A stretch of DNA of 64,000 nucleotides, from contig NZ_CAJYMB010000129.1 in the NCBI RefSeq assembly GCF_913775985.1, positions 44,220-108,219 on the forward strand. The letters are read 5' to 3'. How positions within the stretch are numbered: the stretch's first letter is position 1; every line of letters starts with the position of its first letter. Origin of the DNA: an uncultured Pluralibacter sp. (GTDB taxonomy: Bacteria > Pseudomonadota > Gammaproteobacteria > Enterobacterales > Enterobacteriaceae). Below, piece after piece: positions 9,189-17,845 of this stretch. Made by a program: the position numbers and the translations under genes. The notes beneath the pieces were generated by a model, which worked only from the letters and a program-made list of their open reading frames with translations, made no database searches and was not told the origin of the DNA.

Positions 9189-10229
9189 CTACTTATTCGA
9201 CGACGCCTGCCACAGATTAAGCTCGCCGTCGGCAATGTGCTGGTCGATTTGCACCAGCTCCTCGTCGCTAAACTGTAAATTGTCCAGCGCCCGCACGTTC
9301 TCTTCCAGCTGCTCCGGGCGGCTGGCGCCGATCAGTACCGAAGTCACCCGATCGTCTTTCAGCAGCCAGCTTAGCGCCATCTGCGCCATGGTCTGCCCGC
9401 GCCGCTGCGCCATCTCCTGCAGCAGGCGCAGGCTGTTGAGATTGCTGTTGCTGAGCATCTTCTCCGTGAGGCCCCGGGCTTTGTTTCCCTCAGACTCCAT
9501 GCGGGAGCCCTGCGGGATCCCATTGAGGTATTTTCCGGTCAGCAGCCCCTGCGCCAGCGGCGTAAAAGCGATGCAGCCGGTGCCGCTCTCCTCCAGCGCG
9601 TCCAGCAGCCCGGTTTTATCCACCCAGCGGTTGAGCAGGTTGTAGGAGGGCTGATGGATCAGCAGTGGAATTTTCCACTGCAGCAGCAGCTCGACCATCG
9701 CCCGGGTGCGCTCGGTGGAATAGGAGGAGATGCCGACATACAGCGCTTTTCCGCTCTGCACCGCCTGCGCCAGCGCCCCGGCGGTCTCTTCCATCGGCGT
9801 GTGCTCATCCACGCGGTGGGAGTAGAAGATATCCACGTACTCCAGACCCATGCGGCGCAGGCTGGCATCAAGGCTTGCCAGCAGATATTTACGCGATCCG
9901 CCCGAGCCGTAAGGGCCGGGCCACATATCGTATCCGGCTTTGGTGGAGATGATCAGCTCATCGCGCAGGGAGGCAAAATCGCTTTTCAGCAGCCGGCCAA
10001 AATTCTCTTCCGCGCTGCCGGGCGGTGGGCCGTAGTTATTAGCCAGATCGAAATGGTTTATCCCTAAATCGAACGCTTTACGCAGCAGCGCGCGCTGATT
10101 ATCCAGCGGATGTACGTGGCCAAAGTTGTGCCACAGGCCTAATGAGAGGGCCGGCAGTTGAAGGCCGCTGCGCCCGCAGTAGCGGTACTGCATCTGATTG
10201 TAGCGATCGGGACTGGCTGTCCAGGACAT
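9189..10229 (-). CDS. gpr: L-glyceraldehyde 3-phosphate reductase (aldo-keto reductase, YghZ)
   Basis: A 346-residue aldo-keto reductase of the AKR14 type, the same length as E. coli YghZ/Gpr. It reduces L-glyceraldehyde 3-phosphate and methylglyoxal. Motifs include HFDLANNYGPPPGSAEENFG (catalytic Asp and Tyr), the Lys in IISTKAGYDMWPGPYG, YSHRVD and the NADP-binding VLIGASRPEQLEEN. It keeps its usual place close to exbBD. Confidence 0.95.
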   Translation of the reverse strand: MSWTASPDRYNQMQYRYCGRSGLQLPALSLGLWHNFGHVHPLDNQRALLRKAFDLGINHFDLANNYGPPPGSAEENFGRLLKSDFASLRDELIISTKAGYDMWPGPYGSGGSRKYLLASLDASLRRMGLEYVDIFYSHRVDEHTPMEETAGALAQAVQSGKALYVGISSYSTERTRAMVELLLQWKIPLLIHQPSYNLLNRWVDKTGLLDALEESGTGCIAFTPLAQGLLTGKYLNGIPQGSRMESEGNKARGLTEKMLSNSNLNSLRLLQEMAQRRGQTMAQMALSWLLKDDRVTSVLIGASRPEQLEENVRALDNLQFSDEELVQIDQHIADGELNLWQASSNK

Positions 10230-10364
10230 GGTTTCCCCTTCTTCATCAATTTAAAACACTGTTTCCATTCTAGAAAAAGAACGGGTCTCCGCAAGCGCTG
10301 CCGATCGCATTCAACGGTTATTTTATCGACGAATTAACTTTACAAAAAAACAATCACAAAACGT

Positions 10365-10391
10365 TACTGCTTTTCCCCGGGTTGCCGATAA
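10365..10391 (+). promoter_or_regulatory. Sigma-28 (FliA) type promoter for the chemoreceptor gene
   Basis: A perfect -10 element GCCGATAA (10384-10391) lies exactly 11 bp after TACTGCTT (10365-10372), which matches 5 of 8 positions of the -35 element TAAAGTTT. The spacing is the FliA consensus. It is 53 bp upstream of the receptor start. Confidence 0.75.
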
Positions 10392-10443
10392 CGGGTGCTC
10401 AGCGACGAAGATCGCCAAAAATGCACTATTACCAGGAGAATAC

Positions 10444-11898
10444 ATGAATCTGCTTCGAAATTTCACGATCCGCAGAGTGATGCTGATCGTCCTTATTTTA
10501 TTTTGTCTGCTGTGCTCTGCCGTGGGCAGCTACAGTCTGTGGACGCTCTCCCGTATTGCGCAAAGCCAGCGGGATGAGGGACCGCTGGTTGCGCAAATTG
10601 AGCTCATTAGCCAGGGCAGCGAACGCTACCTTAACCTTCTGAGTCAATCCGGCGACGCCCGGCAAAATCTGGACGCCCTTCGCGACGGACTTGCGGCATT
10701 CAGGCAAATTCCATCTGCCCCCGCGCAGGCGGAATCTGCCGCTGACGCGGTAGCCCGCTGGCAGGCGCTGCTGGATGACGGCGCATCCGGCGCGGGTTCA
10801 AAAAGCGGCCCCGCGTTTTTAGCCAGCACCGCCCGGTTTATAGCGCAGGCCAATCGCCAGCTGGCGCAGACCCGCAGCGCGGTGGACGATATCTCATCCG
10901 CTGCCCGCATCCCCGTTGCGGCGGCAATCGTACTCGGGCTGCTGCTGCTGCTGTTTTCCGACAGGTATCTGGTGATGATGCTGGTCAGGCCCCTGCAGCG
11001 GGTGCGCGAGCACTTTCGCCTGATAGCACAGGGCGATCTCAGCCAGCCGGTGGAAGAAATCGGGCGCAACTGCGTCGGGCAGATGGTGCCGATTCTGAAT
11101 GCCATGCAGGAGAGCCTGCGGGACGCGGTCGGCGCGATCCGCGGCAGCAGCGACAGCATCTGGCAGGGCGCGTCTGAGATTGCGTCCGGCAACGGATCCC
11201 TTTCCCGACGCACCGAAGAGCAGGCAGCCGCGCTGGAGCAGACGGCGGCCAGCATGGCACAAATCACCGCCGCGGTTGAGCACAACGCCCAAAGCGCCCA
11301 CCGCGCCAGCGGGCTGGCGCAAGAGGCCGCGGGTACCGCGGACAGCGGCGCGGGGCAGGTAGAGGCGCTGGTGGCGAAGATGTCGGGGATCTCCCGCAGC
11401 TCGGCGCGGATTGCCGAAATCACCGATGTGATAAACAGCATCGCGTTCCAGACCAATATTCTGGCGCTCAACGCCGCCGTTGAGGCGGCGCGCGCGGGCG
11501 AACAGGGCAGGGGCTTTGCGGTGGTTGCCAGCGAAGTGCGCAACCTGGCGGGCCGCAGCGCCCAGGCGGCGAAAGAGATTGAAGGGCTGATTGCCGACGC
11601 CGCGGCACAGGTTGCGGAGGGGGTTTCGCTGGCCGGCAACGCCGGCAGCAGCATGGAGGAGATCGTGCAGTCAGTCGAGCGGGTCACCGGCATCATGCAG
11701 CAGATAGCCAGCGCCTCGGAAGAGCAGAGCCGCGGCATCGCTCAGGTGGGCATTGCTATCGCCCAGATGGACGGCGTCACCCAGCAGAATGCCTCGCTGG
11801 TGGAGCAGGTCTCCACCGCCTCGGCGGCGCTGGAGGCACAAACCGACGTGCTGCAGGGCGCGGTGCGGCGTTTTCGTCTGGCGGCTGAGCCAGCCTGA
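10444..11898 (+). CDS. Methyl-accepting chemotaxis protein
   Basis: A 484-residue transmembrane chemoreceptor. TM1 is at about residues 12-32, the periplasmic helical-bundle sensor at about 35-152, TM2 at about 154-174, HAMP after that, then the signalling domain. The kinase-contact hairpin tip reads [44 protein letters not shown]. Methylation helices flank it ([17 protein letters not shown]). The C-terminus (FRLAAEPA) lacks the NWETF-type CheR/CheB tether, so adaptation depends on other receptors. AGGAGAA precedes the ATG. The ligand is unknown. No che genes are nearby, so it is an orphan member of the flagellar regulon. Confidence 0.93.
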   Translation: MNLLRNFTIRRVMLIVLILFCLLCSAVGSYSLWTLSRIAQSQRDEGPLVAQIELISQGSERYLNLLSQSGDARQNLDALRDGLAAFRQIPSAPAQAESAADAVARWQALLDDGASGAGSKSGPAFLASTARFIAQANRQLAQTRSAVDDISSAARIPVAAAIVLGLLLLLFSDRYLVMMLVRPLQRVREHFRLIAQGDLSQPVEEIGRNCVGQMVPILNAMQESLRDAVGAIRGSSDSIWQGASEIASGNGSLSRRTEEQAAALEQTAASMAQITAAVEHNAQSAHRASGLAQEAAGTADSGAGQVEALVAKMSGISRSSARIAEITDVINSIAFQTNILALNAAVEAARAGEQGRGFAVVASEVRNLAGRSAQAAKEIEGLIADAAAQVAEGVSLAGNAGSSMEEIVQSVERVTGIMQQIASASEEQSRGIAQVGIAIAQMDGVTQQNASLVEQVSTASAALEAQTDVLQGAVRRFRLAAEPA

Positions 11899-12057
11899 TA
11901 TCCTGCGGGTTTGTTATCGCTTACGGCAGGCGGGTAGGCTGCGGGCCCACCTGCCGTGAGTTCAATATTTCATGATATGGAAATTGAGCTTGAAGACTGC
12001 GAGAATATCTTCTTTCCAAGACTCACGCTTAAACTAATCGACGAGGGCACGCGCGAT

Positions 12058-12399
12058 ATGACGATTACTGAGGAAAAACTGCTGGCTTTGGGTTTTACGC
12101 CCGCAGATCTGCAATCTCTGCACAGGTATAGCGTGAAAGGCGTGCTTTCTCTGGAAATGGTTATATCGGACCTGGCTAAACGCTTTAATGCAGCATTGCT
12201 GCTGACATTTTTTCTTGCTGCAGTGTATTTGCTTACCTTTTTTATTGCCTCAACGGAAAATGTTATTTCGCTTGGTATTGCTATGCTGATAGCGTTATTG
12301 ATTATTTGGTTTTTTCAACCTCCATTACTTTCCTATAAAGCATGGAAAGCAAAGAGAAAATTACTTCAGGAACCCTTCTCTGTTGACAATAAATCGTAA
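12058..12399 (+). CDS. Small two-helix membrane protein, putative immunity partner of the DUF4225 protein
   Basis: A 113-residue protein with a soluble N-terminal part (MTITEEKLLALGFTPADLQ) and two hydrophobic segments separated by a short turn (about residues 49-68 and 72-90), then a basic tail. The frame is open from a GTG at 11956, but the ATG at 12058 is chosen because the paralogue at 40956 starts at the same point (MAITEEALL) and has a good ribosome site there. It is tail to tail with the DUF4225 gene and the two overlap by 34 bp. A small membrane protein paired this way with a membrane-active toxin suggests immunity; this is inference. The DNA is AT-rich compared with its neighbours. 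Confidence 0.6.
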   Translation: MTITEEKLLALGFTPADLQSLHRYSVKGVLSLEMVISDLAKRFNAALLLTFFLAAVYLLTFFIASTENVISLGIAMLIALLIIWFFQPPLLSYKAWKAKRKLLQEPFSVDNKS

Positions 12400-13166
12400 A
12401 TTACTTTTGCTTTCAACCCATAACCAACGATTTTCATTGTTAACATTGGTCTGCTCATTGAGCTGACCTTTCGATGAAAGTCTTGTGGAAGATAATGGAA
12501 CAGGCGCCAGGTGTTGGGTTTTCTGATTAAGCCGAAAACACCGTAAACATTTGCAGCTAAACTGACCCCATTGTATAGAGCAAGCCCCGCATTTCCCTGG
12601 AACCCTAAAAATTCGGCTGCGGTTATCGCTCCATCAGCAAAAGCACCTTGGGACTCTTTTTTCCCCAATATCTGGTTGTTAATTTCTTTAGAAATTCCGT
12701 TCAGGCCATCCATCACCAGGGTAGCTCCTGCAAGCATGCCAACTGGGGTCATGGTGCCAAAAAGTGCTACGCCTGCCACTATTTCAAATCCCGATAGAAC
12801 AACACTGACTGCACTGATCATGTAGCCAACAATTTCATTGTTTTCCTTTACAAACTCTATCCTGGCATAAAGTTGGGCCGCTTTGGTGCGGATGAGCCTG
12901 TCTTGTTCATGCAGATTTGCTTGTTCGGCCTGAATTTTCTGTATGGCATTCGTATAGGCATCGAGAGTTTTCGATCGGCGAACCGCGCTGAATTGTTGTG
13001 TAATCAGCGCTCGGATTTCCTCAACAAATTTGATGCGCGTCAGTCCATCTTTGAGATGCATTGCGGAAACCGTATTGGCAACGTTGATGAGTTTGCGAAC
13101 TTCGCGATCGAGGGCCATTTCTGACCAGGCAGTGGTTTTCTCGCCCGGAGGGACTGCAAGATACAT
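12366..13166 (-). CDS. DUF4225 family protein, putative membrane-targeting antibacterial effector
   Basis: A 266-residue protein. Residues 1-105 are helical and charged; 112-157 and 180-213 are glycine/alanine-rich hydrophobic segments (MISAVSVVLSGFEIVAGVALFG, GNAGLALYNGVSLAANVYGVFG). The C-terminal part shows the DUF4225 signature as remembered: YGVFGLIRKPNTWRLFHYLPQDF then SMSRPMLTMKIVGYG. Members of this family include a Serratia type VI secretion effector (Ssp4) reported to act on membranes; that recollection needs checking. No secretion genes, PAAR or Rhs domain are in the window. AAGGAA precedes the ATG. The gene is AT-rich and sits as an insertion between the chemoreceptor and yghU. 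Function is inferred from family and pairing. Confidence 0.65.
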   Translation of the reverse strand: MYLAVPPGEKTTAWSEMALDREVRKLINVANTVSAMHLKDGLTRIKFVEEIRALITQQFSAVRRSKTLDAYTNAIQKIQAEQANLHEQDRLIRTKAAQLYARIEFVKENNEIVGYMISAVSVVLSGFEIVAGVALFGTMTPVGMLAGATLVMDGLNGISKEINNQILGKKESQGAFADGAITAAEFLGFQGNAGLALYNGVSLAANVYGVFGLIRKPNTWRLFHYLPQDFHRKVSSMSRPMLTMKIVGYGLKAKVIYDLLSTEKGS

Positions 13167-13485
13167 TGGATTTCCTTATCAACTGGTAATGAGCGAATTT
13201 TCGCTGACTATCGCTTAGTGTTCAAGTATGTGTTTGATAAAGTCGTAGTCGTTGAATCAAATCTGACAGGTTGCGCTGGTAACCGTGGCGGTGTCGACAA
13301 GATGTATAGTAGCGGCATGCCATCATCCCGGATGTCTTTGAACGGACTATTTCGCGAAGGTGGAAAAATGTTTACTGAATTAAGACCATGTCGGGTTTAA
13401 CAGGGGCCCCACCTGCTGAGCCCCTGTTTACGCTATCGGCGCCAGATGTCACTGCCGATAAACTCCCGTGAAAAAAGCACGTCCC
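13167..13485. other. Intergenic region upstream of the DUF4225 gene and downstream of yghU
   Basis: 319 bp without a supported gene. It must hold the DUF4225 gene promoter. A 9-bp hairpin (13399-13407 with 13420-13428, arms AACAGGGGC and GCCCCTGTT) may end yghU transcription, but there is no clear T-run. The reading frame at 13218-13400 has no ribosome site and no recognisable product. Confidence 0.5.
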
Positions 13486-14352
13486 TCAGGACTGACGCTT
13501 ATCCTCAGTCTGCGTCTCAAAATCGCTGGCGGCGTGGCGCTCGCGCAGTTGCTCGTTGAGCGGGCCCTGGGCGCGGTTGACGATGCGGCCGCGCTTCACC
13601 GCGGGCCGATCGGCAATCTCCTGCGCCCAGCGCAGCACGTTTTTATATTCCTGAACATTCAGGAACTCGGCGGCGTTGTAGATACCGCCCAGCACTACCG
13701 TGCCGTACCACGGCCAGATGGCGATATCGGCGATGGTGTATTCCTCACCGGCTATATAGCGGCCGCGCGCCAGCTGCTTATCCAGCACGTCGAGCTGGCG
13801 TTTGGCCTCCAGCGCGAAGCGGTCAATGGCGTACTCGATTTTTACCGGTGCGTAGTTGTAGAAGTGGCCAAAGCCGCCGCCGAGATAGGGGGCCGAACCC
13901 TGCAGCCAGAAAAGCCAGTTCAGGGCTTCGGTACGCCCGGCGAGATCTTTTGGCAGGAAGTGGCCGAATTTCTCTGCCAGGTAGAGCAGGATATTGCCCG
14001 ACTCAAACACGCGCAGGGCCGGGGTTACCGAGCGATCGCTAAGGGCCGGGATTTTCGAGTTCGGGTTCACCTCAACAAAGCCGCTGGAGAACTGATCTCC
14101 CTCGCCGATGTTGATTAGCCACGCGTCGTACTCCGCGCCGGTGACGCCGAGCGCCAGCAGCTCTTCCAGCAGGATAGTCACCTTCTGGCCGTTGGGCGTG
14201 CCCAGGGAGTAAAGCTGCAGAGGATGCTCGCCCACCGGCAGCGTCTTCTCGTGCGTTGCACCGGACACCGGCCGGTTAATGTTGGCAAACGTGCCGCCGC
14301 CGTTCTGTTTCCACTCCCAGACTTTCGGAGGTTGGTAGCTGTTATCAGACAT
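13486..14352 (-). CDS. yghU: Glutathione S-transferase-like disulfide-bond reductase YghU
   Basis: A 288-residue Nu-class glutathione transferase, equal in length to E. coli YghU, which binds two glutathiones and reduces disulfides. The thioredoxin-like N-domain (LQLYSLGTPNGQKVTILLEE) is followed by the glutathione-binding NPNSKIPAL and ESGNILLYLAEKFG, then the helical C-domain ending ASDFETQTEDKRQS. In E. coli it neighbours gss, as here, with one extra gene between. Confidence 0.95.
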   Translation of the reverse strand: MSDNSYQPPKVWEWKQNGGGTFANINRPVSGATHEKTLPVGEHPLQLYSLGTPNGQKVTILLEELLALGVTGAEYDAWLINIGEGDQFSSGFVEVNPNSKIPALSDRSVTPALRVFESGNILLYLAEKFGHFLPKDLAGRTEALNWLFWLQGSAPYLGGGFGHFYNYAPVKIEYAIDRFALEAKRQLDVLDKQLARGRYIAGEEYTIADIAIWPWYGTVVLGGIYNAAEFLNVQEYKNVLRWAQEIADRPAVKRGRIVNRAQGPLNEQLRERHAASDFETQTEDKRQS

Positions 14353-14448
14353 CGTGAACCTGCCTTATGGTTACGGGTTGGTTAGGATTGCATTAATCGA
14401 GTGTAGCAACTGGCCCGGCCGCAGTTTGGCCATCTGAGGCGTTAAGCC

Positions 14449-14997
14449 TCAGGCTTCAATCTTATCCGCCCACGCGCGGATGCTGTCGCCGCTGCCGAGA
14501 TCCGGCTGCACCAGACCGTTGACCATAAATGTCGGCGTAACGTGAATGCCGTTCTGGCGGGCGTATTTCGCGTGCCACTTAATCGCCGTCTGCAGATCCG
14601 GCTCGGCGAACGCGGCGCTCAGCGGCACGCCGCTATAATCTTCCAGCCGGGCAATAATCTGTTCCGGGGTGGCCTGCATATTGGGGCCGGCGCAGTGGTC
14701 GACAAACTCAAATTCTTCACGGTGTTCCGCCACCGCTTTCATGACGCGCTTTGCGGCAGCCGTTCCGTCCGGCAAGGTGGAGGCCGCAAGAATGCAGCGC
14801 ACCACGACGCCGGAAAACAGGTGCCAGGGCTGCGACTGCAGGCGAATTTTTATTGTCACATTCTCTTCACCGACCAGCTCCAGCAGGGCATCCAGCTTCT
14901 TAAATGCCTTCACCGAAAACGGGCAGGTAGGTTCCAGAAACACTTCAAAGGTTTTCGGGCCGTGGCCCCACTCCAGCGGCTGCGCCTGTAATGCCAT
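14449..14997 (-). CDS. Thioredoxin-fold (DsbA-like) protein with a monothiol CPFS site
   Basis: A 182-residue cytosolic protein. The strand-turn FEVFLEPTCPFSVKAF near residues 17-32 places one cysteine where DsbA has CXXC, the second cysteine being Ser. The cis-proline loop HVTPTFMVNG is near residues 155-165. It lacks a signal peptide. The start at 14997 follows TCAGGAGGCAAT; the frame extends upstream to 15063. Close relatives are annotated only as thioredoxin domain proteins, so the substrate is unknown. Its place between gss and yghU, both glutathione-linked, hints at a role in thiol metabolism (inference). Confidence 0.75.
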   Translation of the reverse strand: MALQAQPLEWGHGPKTFEVFLEPTCPFSVKAFKKLDALLELVGEENVTIKIRLQSQPWHLFSGVVVRCILAASTLPDGTAAAKRVMKAVAEHREEFEFVDHCAGPNMQATPEQIIARLEDYSGVPLSAAFAEPDLQTAIKWHAKYARQNGIHVTPTFMVNGLVQPDLGSGDSIRAWADKIEA

Positions 14998-15171
14998 ATT
15001 GCCTCCTGATATTGACCAGATGTGCCGTACCGTTGGTTGCGCATGCGGATTATCTTCCGGCACGCGTGTATGATTAAGCCAGTTCTGTCGCAGTAATGAC
15101 AGCCCGCAGACGACAATGACCCGGTGCCACTCGCCGCCTGCTATCTTTCGTTGATAACTTAGGTTGGAACA

Positions 15172-17031
15172 ATGAGTACAGGATATTCCAGTAGCGACGC
15201 CCCTTTCGGAACATTACTCGGCTATGCGCCGGGTGGCGTTGCCATCTACTCTTCAAATTACAGCAGCCTCACGCCCCGACCGTCCCGCGACGATCCCTCT
15301 TTTCGCAGCTACATCGATAACGAATACATGGGCCACAAGTGGCAGTGCGTGGAGTTCGCCCGCCGCTTCCTGTTCCTGACCTACGGCTTCGTGTTTACCG
15401 ACGTCGGCATGGCATACGAGATTTTCTCCCTGCGCTTTCTGCGCCAGGTGGTGAATGACAACCTGCTGCCGCTGCAGGCGTTTGCCAACGGCTCGCGCCA
15501 GCCGCCGGTAGCCGGGGCGCTGCTTATCTGGGAGAACGGCGGCGAGTTTCAGGAAACCGGGCACGTGGCGGTGATAACCCAGCTGCTCGGCAATAAGGTG
15601 CGGATTGCCGAGCAGAACGTGCTCCACCATCCGCTGCCGCCGGGCCAGCAGTGGACCCGCGAGCTGGCGCTTACCGTAGAAGACGGTTGCTATACTCTGC
15701 ACGACACCTTTGATGACACCACCATTCTCGGCTGGATGATCCAGACTGAACGCACCGAGCACAGCCTGCCGCAGCCCGAAATTCCCGGCGAGCTGCTGCA
15801 AATTCGCGGCGCGCAGTTCCCGGATGAAGGCCAGTTCAGCGGCAAGTGGCTCGACGAGCGCGATCCCGTTCAGGCCGCCTACGTGGCGGCCAACGGCCAC
15901 GTCATCAACCAGAACCCGTGCCACTACTACAGCATCACCGAGAGCGCCGAGCAGGAGCTGATCAAGGCGACTAACGAGATGCACCTGATGTACCTGCACG
16001 CCACCGACAAGGTCATGAAGGACGACAATCTGCTGGCGCTGTTCGATATCCCGAAAATCCTCTGGCCGCGCCTGCGCCTCTCCTGGCAGCGCCGCCGCCA
16101 CGACATGATCACCGGGCGCATGGATTTCTGCATGGACGAGCGCGGGCTCAAAGTGTACGAGTACAACGCCGACTCCGCCTCCTGCCACACAGAAGGGGGC
16201 CTGATCCTGGAGCAGTGGGCGAAAACCGGCTACCGCGGCGAAGGCTACAACCCGGCAGAAGATCTAATCAGCCAGCTCACCGCCGCGTGGAAGCACAGCT
16301 CCGCCCGGCCGTTCGTGCACATCATGCAGGACAAGGATCTGGAGGAGAACTACCACGCCCTGTTTATGCAGCACGCCCTTACCGAAGCCGGCTTTGAGAG
16401 CAAGATCCTGTTTGGTCTCGACGAGCTGGGCTGGGATCCCGCCGGGCAGCTGATTGACGGTGACGGCCGGCTGGTCAACTGCGTCTGGAAAACCTGGGCG
16501 TGGGAAACGGTCATTGAGCAGGTGCGCGAAGTGAGCGAAACCGAGTACGCGGCGGTGCCTATCCGCACCGGCAACGCCAACAACGAGGTGCGGCTTATCG
16601 ACGTGCTGCTGCGCCCGGAAGTGATGGTCTTTGAACCGCTGTGGACTGTGGTGCCGGGCAACAAGGCTATTCTGCCGGTGCTGTGGCAGCTGTTCCCGCA
16701 CCATCACTATCTGCTGGATACTGACTTCCTGGTTAACGACGAGCTGGCGAAGACCGGCTACGCGGTGAAGCCTATCTCCGGGCGCTGCGGCAGCAATATC
16801 GATCTTATCGGCGGTGATGCCGGCGTGCTGGATCAAAGCTCCGGCCAGTTTGTCGATCGCAAAAACATCTACCAGCAGCTGTGGTGCCTGCCGAAGGTGG
16901 ACGGGAAGTATATTCAGGTCTGCACCTTCACTATCGGCGGCAGCTACGGCGGCAGCTGCCTGCGCGGCGACGAGACGCTGGTGGTGAAAAAAGAGAGCGA
17001 TATCGAACCGCTGATGGTCGAGAAACGCTAG
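15172..17031 (+). CDS. gss: Bifunctional glutathionylspermidine amidase/synthetase
   Basis: A 619-residue enzyme that makes and hydrolyses glutathionylspermidine. The N-terminal CHAP-type amidase domain (about residues 1-195) has the catalytic Cys59 in HKWQCVEFARR and a His in TGHVAVITQ. The C-terminal ATP-grasp synthetase domain (about 205-619) shows MDERGLKVYEYNADSASCHTEGG and the ATP-binding QLWCLPKVDGKYIQVCTFTIGGSYGG. The length equals the E. coli enzyme. It is divergent from the DsbA-like gene. Confidence 0.96.
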   Translation: MSTGYSSSDAPFGTLLGYAPGGVAIYSSNYSSLTPRPSRDDPSFRSYIDNEYMGHKWQCVEFARRFLFLTYGFVFTDVGMAYEIFSLRFLRQVVNDNLLPLQAFANGSRQPPVAGALLIWENGGEFQETGHVAVITQLLGNKVRIAEQNVLHHPLPPGQQWTRELALTVEDGCYTLHDTFDDTTILGWMIQTERTEHSLPQPEIPGELLQIRGAQFPDEGQFSGKWLDERDPVQAAYVAANGHVINQNPCHYYSITESAEQELIKATNEMHLMYLHATDKVMKDDNLLALFDIPKILWPRLRLSWQRRRHDMITGRMDFCMDERGLKVYEYNADSASCHTEGGLILEQWAKTGYRGEGYNPAEDLISQLTAAWKHSSARPFVHIMQDKDLEENYHALFMQHALTEAGFESKILFGLDELGWDPAGQLIDGDGRLVNCVWKTWAWETVIEQVREVSETEYAAVPIRTGNANNEVRLIDVLLRPEVMVFEPLWTVVPGNKAILPVLWQLFPHHHYLLDTDFLVNDELAKTGYAVKPISGRCGSNIDLIGGDAGVLDQSSGQFVDRKNIYQQLWCLPKVDGKYIQVCTFTIGGSYGGSCLRGDETLVVKKESDIEPLMVEKR

Positions 17032-17203
17032 CCGTTAACGCGGCCGGGCGCGAGGCGTCCGGCTGCGTGCCTCATCCCCTGTCCAACATTTATCCCCTTC
17101 CTGAAGCGCTCCGCGACGGGTGAAATCCCCTTTTGCAGAGGCTCCGCTGTTGATAGAGTAACCGGCAGTCAGACGGTGAAGACAAGGCTGAAAGGGAGCT
17201 CCA

Positions 17204-17845
17204 GTGGCGGCGCAAATCGATTACCAGATTGAAAAATACCAGTTTACGGCGGTTGATGAGGATCCGCGCCTCGCGCGCCAGTGGGCGGAAGTGCTGGACG
17301 AGTGCCAGCAGGCAAAAGCCGACAGCGCCGAGCGCCTGCGCATTGCCCTGCTCAACGTGGACTACGTCACCAGCTTCGAGCTGCCGTTTCGCCTGCTGCT
17401 GATCCGCGCCCCGCAGCTGATTGCCGGGATGCGCGACGCGCTGGCGATAAGCCAGAAGAGCGCGCTGTTTAACGATAAGCGCTTTGGCTGCGTCTACAGC
17501 CTCAGGCGCGAGCTGGAGACGGTGCCGGATACCTTTCGCTATCGCCTCTCAACCCGTATTCGCCGCGTATCGGCGGATGGCGTTGACGCCTCGCCTTTCC
17601 AGCAGATTGCCAAAGAAACCAAAGCCCCGCGCGAGCGCCTGAGAATTGCGCTGGAGGCGGGGCTGTCGGTGACGGCGCTGGACGGGCTGTTCTGGTTCGG
17701 CATTCAGCGCATGGCCGCCGACGTGCTGCGCCTGCGCAAAGCGGGCGTGTCGATTGCCACCGGCGAAACTGCCGTGGCGGATAATCTCACCGGCACCCTG
17801 CGCCGGGTGCCGGTATACCGCCTGAGCCCGCGCGACGTTAAATAA
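17204..17845 (+). CDS. Protein with two tandem winged-helix (HTH_39-like) domains
   Basis: A 213-residue protein from a GTG start preceded by GGGAGCTCC. It contains an internal duplication about 100 residues apart: SAERLRIAL...[16 protein letters not shown] (from residue 42) and PRERLRIAL...[29 protein letters not shown] (from residue 142). The second copy fits the small winged-helix domain seen in many phage and island proteins, in which the end of the wing reads RRVPVYRL. It is probably a DNA-binding regulator. It overlaps the convergent biotin carboxylase gene by 8 bp. No partner or target is evident. Confidence 0.6.
   Translation: MAAQIDYQIEKYQFTAVDEDPRLARQWAEVLDECQQAKADSAERLRIALLNVDYVTSFELPFRLLLIRAPQLIAGMRDALAISQKSALFNDKRFGCVYSLRRELETVPDTFRYRLSTRIRRVSADGVDASPFQQIAKETKAPRERLRIALEAGLSVTALDGLFWFGIQRMAADVLRLRKAGVSIATGETAVADNLTGTLRRVPVYRLSPRDVK

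Noticed and set aside
11956..12057. 34-residue N-terminal extension of the putative immunity protein from a GTG
   Set aside because: The paralogue at 40956 has unrelated sequence upstream of the shared MxITEE start and a strong ribosome site there.
13399..13428. Definite terminator after yghU
   Set aside because: The 9-bp stem is clear but no T-run follows on either strand, so it is only mentioned in the gap entry.
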